64,000 bases of DNA from Ancylostoma caninum (lineage: Eukaryota > Nematoda > Chromadorea > Rhabditida > Ancylostomatidae), in contig JBAJFG010000384.1 in the NCBI GenBank assembly GCA_037903475.1, positions 2,929,001-2,993,000 of the forward strand. Direction: 5' to 3'. Positions 46,416-57,939 of the stretch are shown here, piece after piece; position 1 is the stretch's first letter; each line of letters begins with the position of its first letter. Position numbers and translations under genes: made by a program. The notes under the pieces were generated by a model, which saw only the letters and a program-made list of their open reading frames with translations, did not search any database and had not been told where the DNA came from.

Positions 46416-46883
46416 ATGTTTATCCGAATATGGCCGCGAACTAAAATATGCGGTTTTTTGTGCCGATTTTTTCACAATTACAGCTTTTGGGCGATGGAAT
46501 CATTGGCAACCACAGGAAATTCGACTGAAATATTTCTTTTGACCTTTTCTGTGTTTTACGAACACACAATGCGTTGAAAGGAGTTTATTCACAAGGTCTG
46601 CATCAGCAAGCGTATGAAAACAATGTTTTCATAAATAAATAAATAAATATTCTGTTACACAATTTATCTTTATATATATACTAGCTGCCGTACCCGGCTT
46701 AGCTCGGGTGTTTTATTACTTTGGCTACATCATACTGCTGAGGCCAATTACTATCATCGACAAAATTATTAAAACCTCCATAATTTTGGTGATCATCATG
46801 TTAGCGAGGTGACGTTTCCCATCGACTTGTGGGCGAAAAATTAGCAAAGCTATTTCGGTGACATTGAATCGACGTATTCGTAC

Positions 46884-47464
46884 AAAGTGGTTGTCATATT
46901 CATACTCAGCATATCGAGGGACCAAGGAGAGATGTCTTCACCGCTTCATTGGGCGGAAGAGCCAAAAATCAATAAAATCGAAAAACCGATATTTCATGCA
47001 AAATGGTTGTCATATTCCTATTCGGCGTATTGAGGAACCCAAGAAGACATGTCTTTGTCCGTCCCCGAGCGAAAATGGGGAAAAATCGATAAAATCAATA
47101 AATCAATATTTTGGGCAAAATGGTTGTCATTCTTATTCAGCGTATTGAGGTACCCCAATAGACATGTCTTTACCACCCCATGATCAAGAATAGCAAAAAA
47201 TCAATAAAATCAATAAGATATATTGGCGCGAAATGGTTGTCATATTCGTGTTCAGCGCATTGAGGTACCCCAGTAGGCATGTTCTCGCTAGTCCCTGGTT
47301 AGAAGAGCGAAAAATCAATAAAATCAACAAATCGATAAATTGGCGCGAAATGGTTGTCATATTCGTGTTCAGCGCGTTGAGGTACCCCAGTATGCATGTT
47401 CTCGCTAGTCCCTGGTCAAGAAGAGCGAAAAATCAATAAAATCGATATAATCGATAAATCACTC
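46884..47464. repeat. Minisatellite, five units of 113-117 bp
   Basis: Units begin near 46884, 47001, 47118, 47231 and 47348. Each has AA(A/G)TGGTTGTCAT, a CAGCG(C/T)(A/G)TTGAGGTACCCC-type block and AAAAATCAATAAAATC. The last two units are the most alike, so the array probably grew at that end. Confidence 0.92.
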
Positions 47465-47567
47465 AATAATCCCAGGTGCAAAGTAGCCTATAACCTCCGC
47501 CAGCCCCCAAAGAACCTACATGCAAAATTTGGTCCTGATCGGTTCATCCTCCGCGATTTCTATTCGG

Positions 47568-47568
<1 letters not shown>

Positions 47569-47657
<89 letters not shown>
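47569..47657. repeat. (CA)n microsatellite, about 88 bp
   Basis: Uninterrupted AC dinucleotides, then an ACACAAACAAAC-type tail. Confidence 0.97.
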
Positions 47658-47664
<7 letters not shown>

Positions 47665-48293
47665 AAACAAACTTTCACTTTTATATATACAGATCTGTAT
47701 AGACTATGTATTAGCGGGATTTCTCTGATAGATAGCGCGACATCTTCTTCAGGTAGGTTTTAACAGATCCTGGGGTTACCATGTCGTCATTCACTATATC
47801 GGCAAATTCGTCCATATGCTATCGATAGTGAAATTCATAGCAGGAGAGTAGAGCCTTTGCTTGCTTCCGCTAATTCACAGGTCTTTTATATTCATGGTAT
47901 TGGTCATTACATGTCCCGCTCACGCCCTCAGCAGTGATGTGGTGAGCGAGGTCAATGCAACTGTTATCTCAGGCTATAGTACCTGACCACTGTGTTCTAA
48001 GTGCAATAATTCGGGTCAAGTCACTCCACACAAGAGACTCATCACTTCTTTTAATAAGGGGACTAGATTTAAAGGCCATTTTTTCAACAAATGGATGCGT
48101 TTTTTATTTTTAGCGAGAAATACTGACATATTATAGTTGTTTTCGGCACTTCAGCTATTTATCCGAAGATGTAGCTGTTTATCCGAAGACGTAGCTGTTT
48201 ATCCGCTGACGGAGCGGTTTATCCGGTAGTGTAGCGGTTTATCCGAAATAGGCCACGCCCCCAGCGGATAAACAGCTCGCCCCCCCCCCCCCC

Positions 48294-48302
48294 ACATTTT
48301 CC
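48294..48302. repeat. 9-bp target-site duplication (right)
   Basis: ACATTTTCC, an exact copy of 46274-46282. Confidence 0.92.
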
Positions 48303-48465
48303 AGATAACATTTTATATTGTCATAGTTAGCAAGCCTGAAGTCTCTCCTTACTAGATGATCATCCCTGCTAATAGGCAGGCAATTGATTTTGAAGTGAAC
48401 CGAAGAATGATCACTGAATCCTATTGAAGGGAGAACTTCGACATCTTTTATCAAGCTGCAAAACA
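48294..48465 (-). pseudogene. CR1-type LINE, segment 1: endonuclease C-terminus, 5'-truncated
   Basis: The minus reading LIKDVEVLPSIGFSDHSSVH with FKI is the end of an apurinic-type LINE endonuclease. SDH is its conserved C-terminal motif. It continues LANYDNIKCYLENV and resumes at 46273 with ENVDWFGS beyond the inserted 2-kb element. Upstream of about 48465 no further endonuclease is recognised, so the copy is 5'-truncated, as is usual for LINEs. Net LINE length without insertions is about 2.4 kb. Confidence 0.8.
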
Positions 48466-48469
48466 CACA

Positions 48470-50365
48470 CACATTAGCTCTGTTCTTCTGGCCTGTCATA
48501 GTCTGTGCTTAGTTGACTTCAAGAAAGCTTTCTCCTCTATTCCTCGTGATGATTTTTTTCTGCAAAAGTCGTCTCCGGTTTTTATCGGAAAACATTATTA
48601 GAACACGTACTCTTACGATGGATAGGGAGACACAGCTGCAAATAAGAACTTACCCTGTAGCAAGCTTGGGCCCTTCCGCAACGCAAAGTCCAAGTCTGTA
48701 ACCCTGACCTTCCTAGTTCCTAAAGCGGGGAAATATGATGCTTTGAAACGATTGATAAGCAAAACTGTTTATGGCATCATATTAGGGTTTGGGATTAGGT
48801 GCATTCCACCTTGACAGGTTTTCATTGTCCGCTAAGAAGAACGCGGAAGCTCAGAAAAAGCTGTAGGATGTCCCGGATCTGCGGAGGATTAGCGTCACTG
48901 TACATCTGCAAACTCTTCCTAGTTAGCTCCAGATCATTGTCTGAATTTCTACTATGGACCATAGCTACCCCTGTGAGCCCTTACATCAGCCCTCTCATAG
49001 ACGGTCGTATGTTAGCGCCATCAATTCTCTTTTATTGTGAAGGTCCCAAAACCGTTTTCTCGGCTGCATGACTGGATATGGTTCAAGCGGAAAGATGGCT
49101 AACCCAAAATAGTTTACGTCGACTCTGGCATAAGGATGTCGAAGTTCCACCATTGCGATAACATTTCGAAGTATCTTGTCATGCCTGGCGCTTGCCACAG
49201 CTCTATGCAAGCATACAAATACAGCTCTCTCGCCTCGAGTGCTTGTTTGAATGACTTTGAGCGAATGGACAGGACAGATTGCACATCTATTGATGATCCA
49301 TATCCCCAGACTTGCGTCTTATTTTTCGCTTTCTACACCAGACTTTGATGACTCGGAGAAACGGCGAAAATCCTGAAGTTTTCAGAAGTTTTTGGAAGAA
49401 TGTTCCATTTCCCAACTTCCACGAGAGCACTTGTCCAAATAAAAAGGCAGGCATGTCAACAGGGTCGCCAGTTCCAGGACATTCTTCCGAAGGAGCGGTC
49501 ACAGTTGTCAACAGATGTTTTCTACTGTAGAACTCAATGCTCTCCTCATCATGCTCGAAGAGCATCTCCTGTCAAATTTTTCTCTTGCACATTTTTCTAG
49601 CACTCTTTGTTTTTTCTTGTTCCGGGTGTAGATATCATCGGAGCAGAAATGTTGTCCTAACGGGGAAGTGATTGCTTACCTTGGACCAATTACCTTGGAC
49701 GAGTTTTCAAACAAGGAAGTGACGTCATCTCCTCAAAGAAAGAACATTCAGGTATTGCTGTCATAGGGCGGAGAAAAGTTGTATGCATTTTGTTGCGTTA
49801 CCCAGTAATACAGGTGCATCAAAATAAATATGCATCCCTCAAAGAGCAAAACCCTTTATCTTGTCATTTTGTTAGACTCATCCAATTTTATGAGAATTTT
49901 TATTACCAGAATATAAACATCAAAAGTAGACTCTTTTTCGTCATTTGTTTTGTTCCGTTGAAGTGCCGTTTCAGATTTTCTCACGGATATTACTAGTACT
50001 AGTCCCCAGATCCCATCTACGAACAGGCTGAATTAGCGGAATGCATTCGCATTTTCATGAAGCAATACAATTCTGTGAAAAAGGATGTCTTATTGATGAA
50101 ATCTATTATAAATTGAGACTGAATTCCATGTTGAATTTCTCCAGTCAATTTTTTTGGCTCGTTTCCGAAAGGGGTGGAACGAAATAGCATTGTAATTATT
50201 TACTTCACTGGTGTTTACGTACATGTGGTTAGGTGAAATGATCTTTTCTCTATCCCACAGAACTTTGGGCAAGACGTTTTCGGCCCCGCTTCCCTGTTCG
50301 ATCGCACTGCTGTCAGAGATCTGCCCATTCTGACCCATTACTTCGCACTTGGGACTTCAAATCTT
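48470..50365. other. Unassigned, no gene recognised
   Basis: Frames are short and overlap on both strands. No repeat or RNA gene was noted. Confidence 0.5.
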
Positions 50366-50577
50366 GGGTGTGGGTCATGATGAGGCAAAATGGGGCGGCG
50401 TCTTCCCGCCCTTCGGCGTCGACTCGTCTCCACTCACATTCAAATTTGCATGAGCAACTATGGTGAAATCGCTCGCGAATTAGTGCGAGTGGGTCTCCAA
50501 GGGCGGGGTGAGGGTTCGAATGAACCAATCGCAGACACATTGCCCACCCACTTTTGCCTCATCATGACCCACACCCC
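50366..50577. mobile_element. Short inverted-repeat element (about 212 bp)
   Basis: GGGTGTGGGTCATGATGAGG plus CAAAA at 50366-50390 is matched by its inverse ending CATCATGACCCACACCCC at 50576. CAAATCTTGGG lies directly outside the inverted repeat on the left and its text recurs directly outside on the right (CAAATCTTGGG at 50577-50587), so an 11-bp direct repeat flanks the element. Confidence 0.75.
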
Positions 50578-50587
50578 AAATCTTGGG

Positions 50588-52585
50588 AGTGAATTCGCCA
50601 CTTATCGGCAGACTGGCTGAATAGCGAAAAGCACTACAGAATCTCTTTTTCGTTTTCTACAACACCCACGGAAATCTTCTTTGAATATTCAACTGGAAAT
50701 TTCTTGTCGAACGTCAAGAAGGTTTTAGAGATTCAATGTTCTGCGAAGGTTAAAATTATTAGTGGTTGCTTAGAAAATTTCCAATGGAAGTTTCGAATAG
50801 CTTATATCCTTGTACACTTTCTACTCTCAAGGTATGTCTGCGACACTCAATAATTTTCGCCACAGTCGCAGTAATCTTTTCTCGTTGTCAGAGGTCGATC
50901 CGTTTCTGACCGATTGTCACTCCATTAAAAACATTGACTTTCAAAATTTTATGTGAAAATGCTAGAAAACTTCCTTCTGTTTAGAATTTAAGGGCGGAAT
51001 TAGATTTTGTCAAAACAGCGCGTTTACAAAACAAAACGTCATCGGTCGGCTCTCGCTGAAAACACATTTTTCGAGAGATAACCATACCTTAGCTTGAATA
51101 AAACGTTCTCATTTCTGGGAGGTCTAACGAATCTCAAGCAACTTTGCAAACTAACGTGAAAGGTTTCACTCTACATGATGCTCCCAAAGCCGCACAGAAA
51201 TATGGAAGAGGCGAGCGGAGGCTGGAAACTTTTTGATACCTGTAAAACGCAAAAATTAATGTTTATGAGCCTCATGATGGTGTTGGCGTGAATAAGCCAC
51301 CTCTGCGAAAATCGTGCAGTGATATAGGGGAGAATCACAAGTATCTTTGGAATTAGGGCATTTTGAGCTCTGAACTCAGTAAATCCATTTAAAAGCATCT
51401 TTCAGAGAAGCAGAATTGAAAAAAGAGGAGCACATTATGCCGTATCACAATCAGGGGTATCGTCCTGATAACTCATTTCAATCGTTAGATGCGGGTTTTA
51501 AATTCCATCAATCGATCGTACAAAATTGAAGCACAGACCGAACAGCGCAATAGTCGGATTTGGAACATGAAATCATATTCCCTCTCCCCCATCTCCTCAA
51601 TCCTTCCCATACATGCTGTTGAAGTTTCTCCCCTCCGGCCAGCAATGGAGAAGAGGTGGTGGCAACTGAGCGAAGATGCCCATAGGTTCTAATCTACGCG
51701 TTACGGGGTGGGCAAAAATGCGGCAACAATGAAAAGGGCAATCAGAAAAGATTCTCAAAGTAATTTGGAACCTTGTCACAAAATTTGGGGTCAATAACTC
51801 CCAACGAATGTGACACAAGAAAGCATCTAGGAACATCCTCTATCTGCTAGCATTTAGACTCCAAGACATCAAATGAATTCGCACGCCTCGGCGCATAAGC
51901 AAATGTTCTCCTGCTTTTGAAGTTTCTCTCTGGAGGTTCCCACTCCTGAGAGATTTTGAGCAAGCCTATGGCTCAGGTACCGTGAAAACCTACTACATAA
52001 CACATCCAACTGAGTTCTGTGCAACTGAATGGCCACTCGACAAAACCAGTAGGTCCTAAAACTCCCAAAGTTTAAAACCTGAGTTCCTTAGCACTGTCCT
52101 GGCAAAGCGTCCGGAGATGGCCTCTCAACTAAACATGACAGGCGAGGCGTAACATTCTCCTTTGAAGGCAAAATATGTCTTTTTACCGTATTTATGGCCC
52201 ACCCTGTAGTTTATTCGAGCCGAATTCTTGTCTGATAGTCTTCAATGTCACTGCTATTACACTTTATGTTGCCAGTGGGAACTGGTGAGCAATAATGGTG
52301 TTGGCGTGAATAAGCCTGGATTTGAAGTGCTAATTTGTAAGTTAGTTGTGAGTTACAATAATCCTGCCCACGTTTGCGTGCTGAATAGGCTTGCACTGCG
52401 TAGCTGTTAGCGCAGCACGTTTGCGGAATTATCGACCCGAGAGAGCGACGACCGGCGTTGTTCGGCGGCATCGCTTTTTTATGTGCATTGTTTGAAACTG
52501 CGTCTGTATCGGGAATCAACGAGTCCGATTTGCGGCGAATAGCTCCATATCCGTTCCGCTTCGTCGCACAACTGAGCATCACATC
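50588..52585. other. Unassigned; one 20-nt motif occurs twice
   Basis: GGTGTTGGCGTGAATAAGCC occurs at about 51278 and about 52294. Otherwise nothing was recognised. Confidence 0.5.
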
Positions 52586-52589
52586 TTGA

Positions 52590-52856
52590 AGGCAGTGTCC
52601 GATTGGCTCTTGGACTATTGGAGATTTGAGACGTCCGCATTATGACCTACTGATGTACATGAGCAATCACGAAGGCGATGAAATCCCCGTTTTTGTCAAT
52701 TCGTTTACCTAGCTGGTACGGACCCACTCCGGGAAAATGGAATCAAAAGCCATTTTGGAACACTTTAGGTATACTGCTGAAATTAGGGTGTCGAGGAAAT
52801 TCATAGTCTGCTACATACATATTACTTCAAGCCCGAGATGAGGTTGGACACTGCTT
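52590..52856. mobile_element. AGGCAG-ended MITE, degraded (267 bp)
   Basis: The left end AGGCAGTGTCCGATTGG and the inverse of the right end AAGCAGTGTCCAACCTC belong to the AGGCAG terminus group. The flanks TTGA and TCAA are each one change from TTAA. The interior contains CTACTGATGTACATGAGCAA, reminiscent of the 420-bp family text CTGATGTACATTACTGGGAT. Confidence 0.65.
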
Positions 52857-52899
52857 TCAAGAATTGTCCTCTACTTCACCAAGCAGCTTCGACCGGGGC

Positions 52900-53070
52900 T
52901 TGAGAAAGACTCAGACATTCCACGGATTGGAGCCGAACCGACTCCGCCATCATCCGCGGCAACGCAATAGCAACTGCAGTTGTCACAGCAATGGTGGGTG
53001 CTACTGCGTTGCTGCCAGCAACCAATGGTTACTACTGGGTTGCTATTCGGGGCACATATGGCGGCCAAGT
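52900..53070. repeat. Dispersed repeat, inverted relative of 57940-58110
   Basis: ACTCAGACATTC, CGGATTGGAGCCGAACCG and GCAATAGCAACTG here correspond on the opposite strand to GAATGTCTGAGC, CGGTTCGGCTCC-type text and GCAACTGAATAGCAACCGAA at 57960-58100. Many GCAAC/GTTGC words form a degenerate internal repeat. Confidence 0.6.
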
Positions 53071-54710
53071 CTCACCAAGTTTGTGTAGACTTAACATGTT
53101 ATCACATGTTACTTCTTTACGATATCTCACGTCCACACGTGTCTTATCACGGATACCATGATCATATCAAATTGCCATTCCTGTTCCGTTTCAATGCTAA
53201 GCGGCCCTCCAGAACCGGTCGTGAAGAATGTAAGTTGCTCCGCACTTGTATTTTTTCGTTTTTTCACCCAATACACCACGCTGTTTTAAGGGTGCGCCTG
53301 CGCACAGCGTGGGGAAACGCCTCGAGACGGGTTCCACGCAGGCCCCAGCACGGCTTGTCGGTGGGCAAGCTGGTCTTCGTGAAATGATTGAAAAGCAAAG
53401 GGAGCTTTGTACGGGGTCCGGTCGGAACCCTGGAAAGAATTTGAGGTTTTCGTTGTTCCGAAGAAAAGGAATATGTTGATAAAGGCGATGAAAGACGAAA
53501 AAAGGCTTGCAAAAGAACTGCTCGTAGCTTGAGCAGCGCAATAGCAGCGAACAAGGTCGAAAAGTTCGATTATAGCGGATTATTTGCAGGTTCTCATTAT
53601 CCGGAGGACTCAAAGGCCTCCTGTGCTGCGGAAACTGCACAGATTGACTTGAAATCTTCAGTTAGATAAGAACTAAGGGAACACTGAAAGTTTTTGAAAA
53701 AGACAGTCTAAACTTGCAAACTAAGTAAAGGTATGCTCACATTCTGAGTCTGGATGAATGAGCACTGGAGCTGTGTGGTTATAGGGCTCTCCCGCTGAGT
53801 CGAGACTTAACCGATTGACACCAAATTTGGGGTGAAGAAGCGTCATGGCACTTACAATAAATGTGTGCTACCAGATCACAAAACTTATGTGAATCCAGGA
53901 ATTGTATGCTCGATAAAGTAGCCAGCCTCTCTCAGAGAGGCTGGCATAGAAGATGAGCCTGTCCGGAGCATAATTTTCCTATTGAAACACATAAGTTTCC
54001 AACCTCCTACCATGTGCCCTATACTAGTAGGTATGCACTATCGTAGGCCCCACATTTTATCACTCATCACCTCCTATCTTCTGAGTATTTTTCCTTTTGC
54101 GCTCGCTTGAAGGTACTATCGCAAGCCGCTTAGTGGAGCGCTAGCGCGCTCCAAAGCAGAACGTCGATTCGCTGCGCGGGAACCCGCAGTGGGTTGAGTT
54201 TCTCGAAAATTCCTGGTGATGCTGTTTTTCGAAACCGTTTTCCTACCAGTTTCTTTGCGAACTAGTCCCTTTCGTGTCTGACTCTTTCATTATTGCTAAT
54301 CTATATAGTGAACCTTCAGTAATTGGTTTTAGGTCAATTTCTTTCTAAACACCGTGAGCAGATTAATCATTGGCGGTAAGTTATGTTAAGTTTTTTTTTC
54401 TTTAGGTTGTTTTGTTTGTTTTTCTTTCCATCACATGTTGAAGGTTTTTTCAATATCCGATCCATTTCCGAAATCCCACGGGTAAAGATGTTTAGTTTTG
54501 TCTCAAAAAGAGGCTTGTTCCTAGGTTAACAGAGAGATGTGTCGACTGGCGCCAATAGATGCGTGCATCTGGCCCAGGCACCTAGTATAAATTGCCTTTC
54601 ACGGAGGCGCGCCTCTATTCGGGCAGATATCCTTGAAAAAAAAAACACGTTGATTTGGGGTTTTCCCAGCATCTCAGTATCCAAGAGGGACTTCATAAAG
54701 TTTGGGCTTT
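53071..54710. other. Mostly unassigned; repeat fragment and palindrome inside
   Basis: 53310-53340 holds GTGGGGAAACGCCTCGAGAC, shared with the TG-linked repeat. 54160 region holds GGAGCGCTAGCGCGCTCC, a short palindrome. 54580-54600 CCTAGTATAAATTGCC resembles the terminus of the TAA-flanked MITE family. No gene was recognised. Confidence 0.45.
53921..53945. repeat. 25-bp odd palindrome
   Basis: GCCAGCCTCTCT, one central C, then AGAGAGGCTGGC, a perfect 12-bp stem. A single-base loop cannot form a good RNA hairpin, so a DNA-level or accidental symmetry is more likely. Confidence 0.9.
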
Positions 54711-54770
54711 TCGAAGCGGGCTTCGTTTTCGTTCCGACCCGACGAAAGTCTCGTGCTGGGGCCTGGTCCC
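54711..54770. repeat. Dispersed repeat shared with 1330-1410
   Basis: GGGCTTCGTTTTCGTTCCGA and CTCGTGCTGGGGCCTGG match text near 1325-1402 in the same orientation. Confidence 0.65.
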
Positions 54771-54794
54771 ACGGTACGGAACTTTCGGGTATAG

Positions 54795-54910
54795 AATGGT
54801 ATTCGAACGAAAAATTCGAATAATTTGAAATTTTCATTATTCGAATATTCGAATGATTCGAAAAATGAGAAAAATTCGATGATTCGAATATTAGGATAAT
54901 TCGAAAGTCG
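54795..54910. repeat. TTCGAA-rich tract
   Basis: Dense overlapping words such as ATTCGAATAATT, ATTCGAATATTCGAATGATT and GATTCGAATATT. A second tract lies at 55825-56015. Confidence 0.8.
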
Positions 54911-55489
54911 ACTGAATGGTGGCGACAAGCATCCGTTTTATGGTTAGTTCATGAAAAAATTCAATGAGGCTGAAACGCCTCCTAAAAATGACAGACTTGG
55001 TTCGTATTCAATCATCAGGAATTTGTTCTTCTCATCATGTAAGTGTGCAATTTTTTAATCCGTGTTATCCTTTTCAGAATACTCTTCGCCAAATTTGAAA
55101 GATCTACGAAATCAAAAGCTTATGTCGATCTGTCTTGGTACGATAGCTAAATACCCATGCAAATGGATCAATATTACGGCTACTGCCTGAAAGAATGGGA
55201 GTCTTGTAGTGTAATTGTTGTCGATACGCAAAGCGACACCTCGGGCATTTAACATATCGAGAGCGGTTTTTTTAAATTAGGCGATTGTCTACGAACTAAA
55301 ATTGACAAAAAAAATGATGTCATTTCAAAGATCGGGCATAATTTCTTGTCCCATTATAGGGGTTGGGAACAATTTTCTGCAGAATTGTGCAGAGCGGTTG
55401 TCTGAGCAAAAATTGCTGCGACGTCAGTTGAAGTTCTGGTAGATATTCTGTCAGATAGATTGCTCTAATAAAGGTGTGAATTTGCAACA

Positions 55490-55630
55490 CGTAGATCCTC
55501 AATGAGAAGAACGCGCGGCCGCCGCGAGGCCGTAAACCTGTGCGTCCGATCTGAGTCAGTGATGCATATGGCCCAATCGTATAGAACCACGCGTGTCAAA
55601 AGCCCGCATCTAGTATAAATTGCCCCTATG
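55490..55630. mobile_element. Decayed relative of the TAA-flanked MITE
   Basis: GTAGATCCTCAATGAGAAGA, ACGCGCGGCCGCCGCGAGGC and the terminus GTATAAATTGCCCCT match the second half of 9311-9548. The left end was not found. Confidence 0.6.
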
Positions 55631-55824
55631 TTACTCAATGTAAATTGTGTAATAAGCACACCGGGATCATCTCTGGGCAGAAAGAAGGTGTATAATAAGG
55701 TGTTGGTTTGAAAAATGTCTTCCTACGTCTTGGTGCATGACTAGACTCTACTAGTCCTTGTCTGCGAGTTGACGCGTCACAAAATCACTTTAATCACTAA
55801 TGACACAATGACAGTCATTCATTC

Positions 55825-56015
55825 GAAAAATTTGAGATTTTCGTTATTCGAACGTTCGAATAATTCGGAAATTTGAAATATTCAGTTATTGGAATGTTGG
55901 GTTTAGTCCAAAAGTTAGAATATTCAATTACTCAAATATTCGAATTATTTGAAAGGCTGGAATGTTCGATCGTTCGAATATTCGAATAATTCGACAGGAA
56001 AAATTCGAATACCAA
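55825..56015. repeat. Second TTCGAA-rich tract
   Basis: Contains TTCGAACGTTCGAATAATTC, ATTCGAATTATTTGA and CGTTCGAATATTCGAATAAT. Word content is the same as at 54795-54910. Confidence 0.8.
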
Positions 56016-56169
56016 TGTATACTTCCAGGCAGAGAATATCAGAAAGCGTTATCAAAGCATTATCAGTCGAGAAGTGCGGCAGACAGTCAGAGTACCGCGC
56101 CCTACCGCAGCACTGGTCCGTATTCACCTGGCCGTTTGGAGTTCCCTGCAGAAAACACAAAAGGGTTAG

Positions 56170-56565
56170 TTCTGCCGTAAATTTTTGAGAAAATTTTTTG
56201 CCCAAACATCGCATAAGGGGAAACCTATTTGAGGTGCTGAACACAAATATCGTATCGGTTTTGTACTGCATCTCCTTTTTCCAAGTAATACGATGGTTGC
56301 ACTGCAAGAAATCGAGAGAAATTGCCAATTTCAGAAAAAAAACGGAAGTGGCATGCAAAATAATGCTGTTAATCGTTATCAGCGTTGAAATAAACTCTCT
56401 ACGCAAAATTTGAAAGGATTCTGTGAGGGGCCGTGCCTACAATGTACCTGCAGTAACCCAACAAAAATGGGGTTACGGTACAAGACGACTGCGATACTCG
56501 TGCTCAGCACCTCAAATAATCCCCTTGAGCGAAGTTTGGGCGAAAAAATTCTCAAAAATTCAGAA
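56170..56565. mobile_element. Foldback element (about 396 bp)
   Basis: The left arm (56170-56270) and right arm (56470-56565) are inverted copies: TTTTTGAGAAAATTTTTT, GCCCAAAC, AAGGGGA and TTTGAGGTGCTGA on the left have matching inverses TCAGCACCTCAAA, TCCCCTT, GTTTGGGC on the right. No coding region lies between them. Confidence 0.75.
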
Positions 56566-57939
56566 CAGAAATAGCCGAATAGTGCCACTTGCCCGCAGAT
56601 TCTGAGATCACGCTTCCTCGGTCTTGGTTCTTTTACTGACACTGCATTGTTATCGCTCAGCAGGACTTCGAAGAGGACTGGTTAACTTCAGAAAATCGCA
56701 AGGGACGAAGACCAAGAAGCGCTTGTGACGAAAAGGATAGAAAACAACTAATCCTTGAGAAACCAAATCGCGACTATATCATTGTCAGTAGAAATAAATT
56801 TTGATTATTCAAATGTCTGTTTCTAGCAAGAGAATCTAAGTTTTCCGATCCATAGATTGAGGAAATTCAGCAGAACTTTTTAGGCTTTTCGCACAACTGA
56901 ACATTCCATGTTTCGGATGCGACGAGGGATCTAGCTGCTGACCCGAGTAATCATAGTTCCTAGAAGGTGTACATAAACAAGCGGTTTGATATCAGGGCTT
57001 AAATTATCCCCAGACTTCGCCAGTTAAAAATGAATAAGAATGAACCGGCTATATAAGAGATAAGGATCGTAGAAATGATACGTTTCGACTGCCATGTTAC
57101 ATCGCCATGGATCGCTACCAAACGGAGCTCATCGCCCGTATTCTCGAAGATAAGCCCAAAATGAACTGGTGATGTGAATGACAGCGATAGTGGAAACGAT
57201 GCCACGCCCCACTTATTATCATCCCTCTTACGTCTGGAGTCTCCTCATTCACTTTATCCATGTTGCCATCGCCGGCGGTCGTAGCGACCGCGACGACAGA
57301 GCCACGATTGCTGGCGAAGTCTGGGGATACTCTTAGTCGTGGTCTCGCTTTGGCGTAGACTGGGCGAGCCCTGTGGGTATCAGCTGGTTAGATTATACCC
57401 AACTCAATTTTTTGCACAGTACAGCGATTTCTCAGGCGAGATACGTAGGAGGTGGACGCTGAGCAAACGAGAAAATTGCTGTGGAATCGCTGAGCACGGC
57501 GCAAAAATCGCATGCATCTTCAGACATCTGTGGGTGAGCTTGGGTAAGCATGTGCTTACCCCAATCCGGTGTAGAAACATGACTATCTTCATTTCATGTT
57601 AAGATAGAGCAGCCAGGATTCTTTCTCGTTGAAGAGATCCGAAGATAGGGTCCCCACTAACAGCAGCTATTTCGGAAAGATAACAGCGTCCAAGGAGCGA
57701 AATAAGCTTGGAGGCCGGCGCATAATCACCGTAGCAACGCTTTTAGCTCGTGTTTGCCGTTGTGGAAGCTCAAAAATTCGATAAATCAGGTGAGCTGGCG
57801 TGTTAAAACCCGACGGTGGTTGAAACCCGACCCATGACACCCGGATAGCAGGCATGTTACAATGCGTCTTCAATCCCGTCATAACTTGTTAGCGGACGTG
57901 TTACAACACGATTGTGGTAGTCCGTAATGTTCGGATAGC
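56566..57939. other. Unassigned, no gene recognised
   Basis: GTTACAA and GTTA(C/A)-type words recur loosely from 57800 onward, leading into the dispersed repeat. No protein or RNA gene was recognised. Confidence 0.5.

Larger units (their letters stand above)
46675..47696. repeat. Internal repeat unit bounded by TATATATA-type ends
   Basis: It starts TATATACTAGCTGCCGTACC with CCGGCTTAGCTCGGGTG and ends TTTTATATATACAGATCTG, after a minisatellite and a (CA)n tract. The start/end arrangement resembles a widespread invertebrate repeat class that starts CTAGCTG..CCCGGC and ends near an ACAAAC-rich tail. It may be a separate element nested in the 2-kb one. Confidence 0.5.
46283..48293. mobile_element. 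2,011-bp non-autonomous DNA element with GTTTATCC subterminal repeats
   Basis: This is inserted in the CR1 copy and flanked by the exact 9-bp duplication ACATTTTCC. Both ends converge on AGCTGTTTATCCGC in inverted orientation, after GGGTGTGT at the left and beside a C14 run at the right. About five copies of (A)GCTGTTTATCC or its inverse lie in the first 150 bp and about six in the last 150 bp. Arrays of short subterminal motifs are typical transposase-binding regions. A 9-bp duplication suggests Mutator-like elements; hAT normally gives 8. No transposase is present. Confidence 0.75.

Noticed and set aside
50500..50540. GGGTTCGAATGAAC resembling a tRNA T-loop
   Set aside because: It lies inside a short inverted-repeat element and no acceptor, D or anticodon arms can be drawn.
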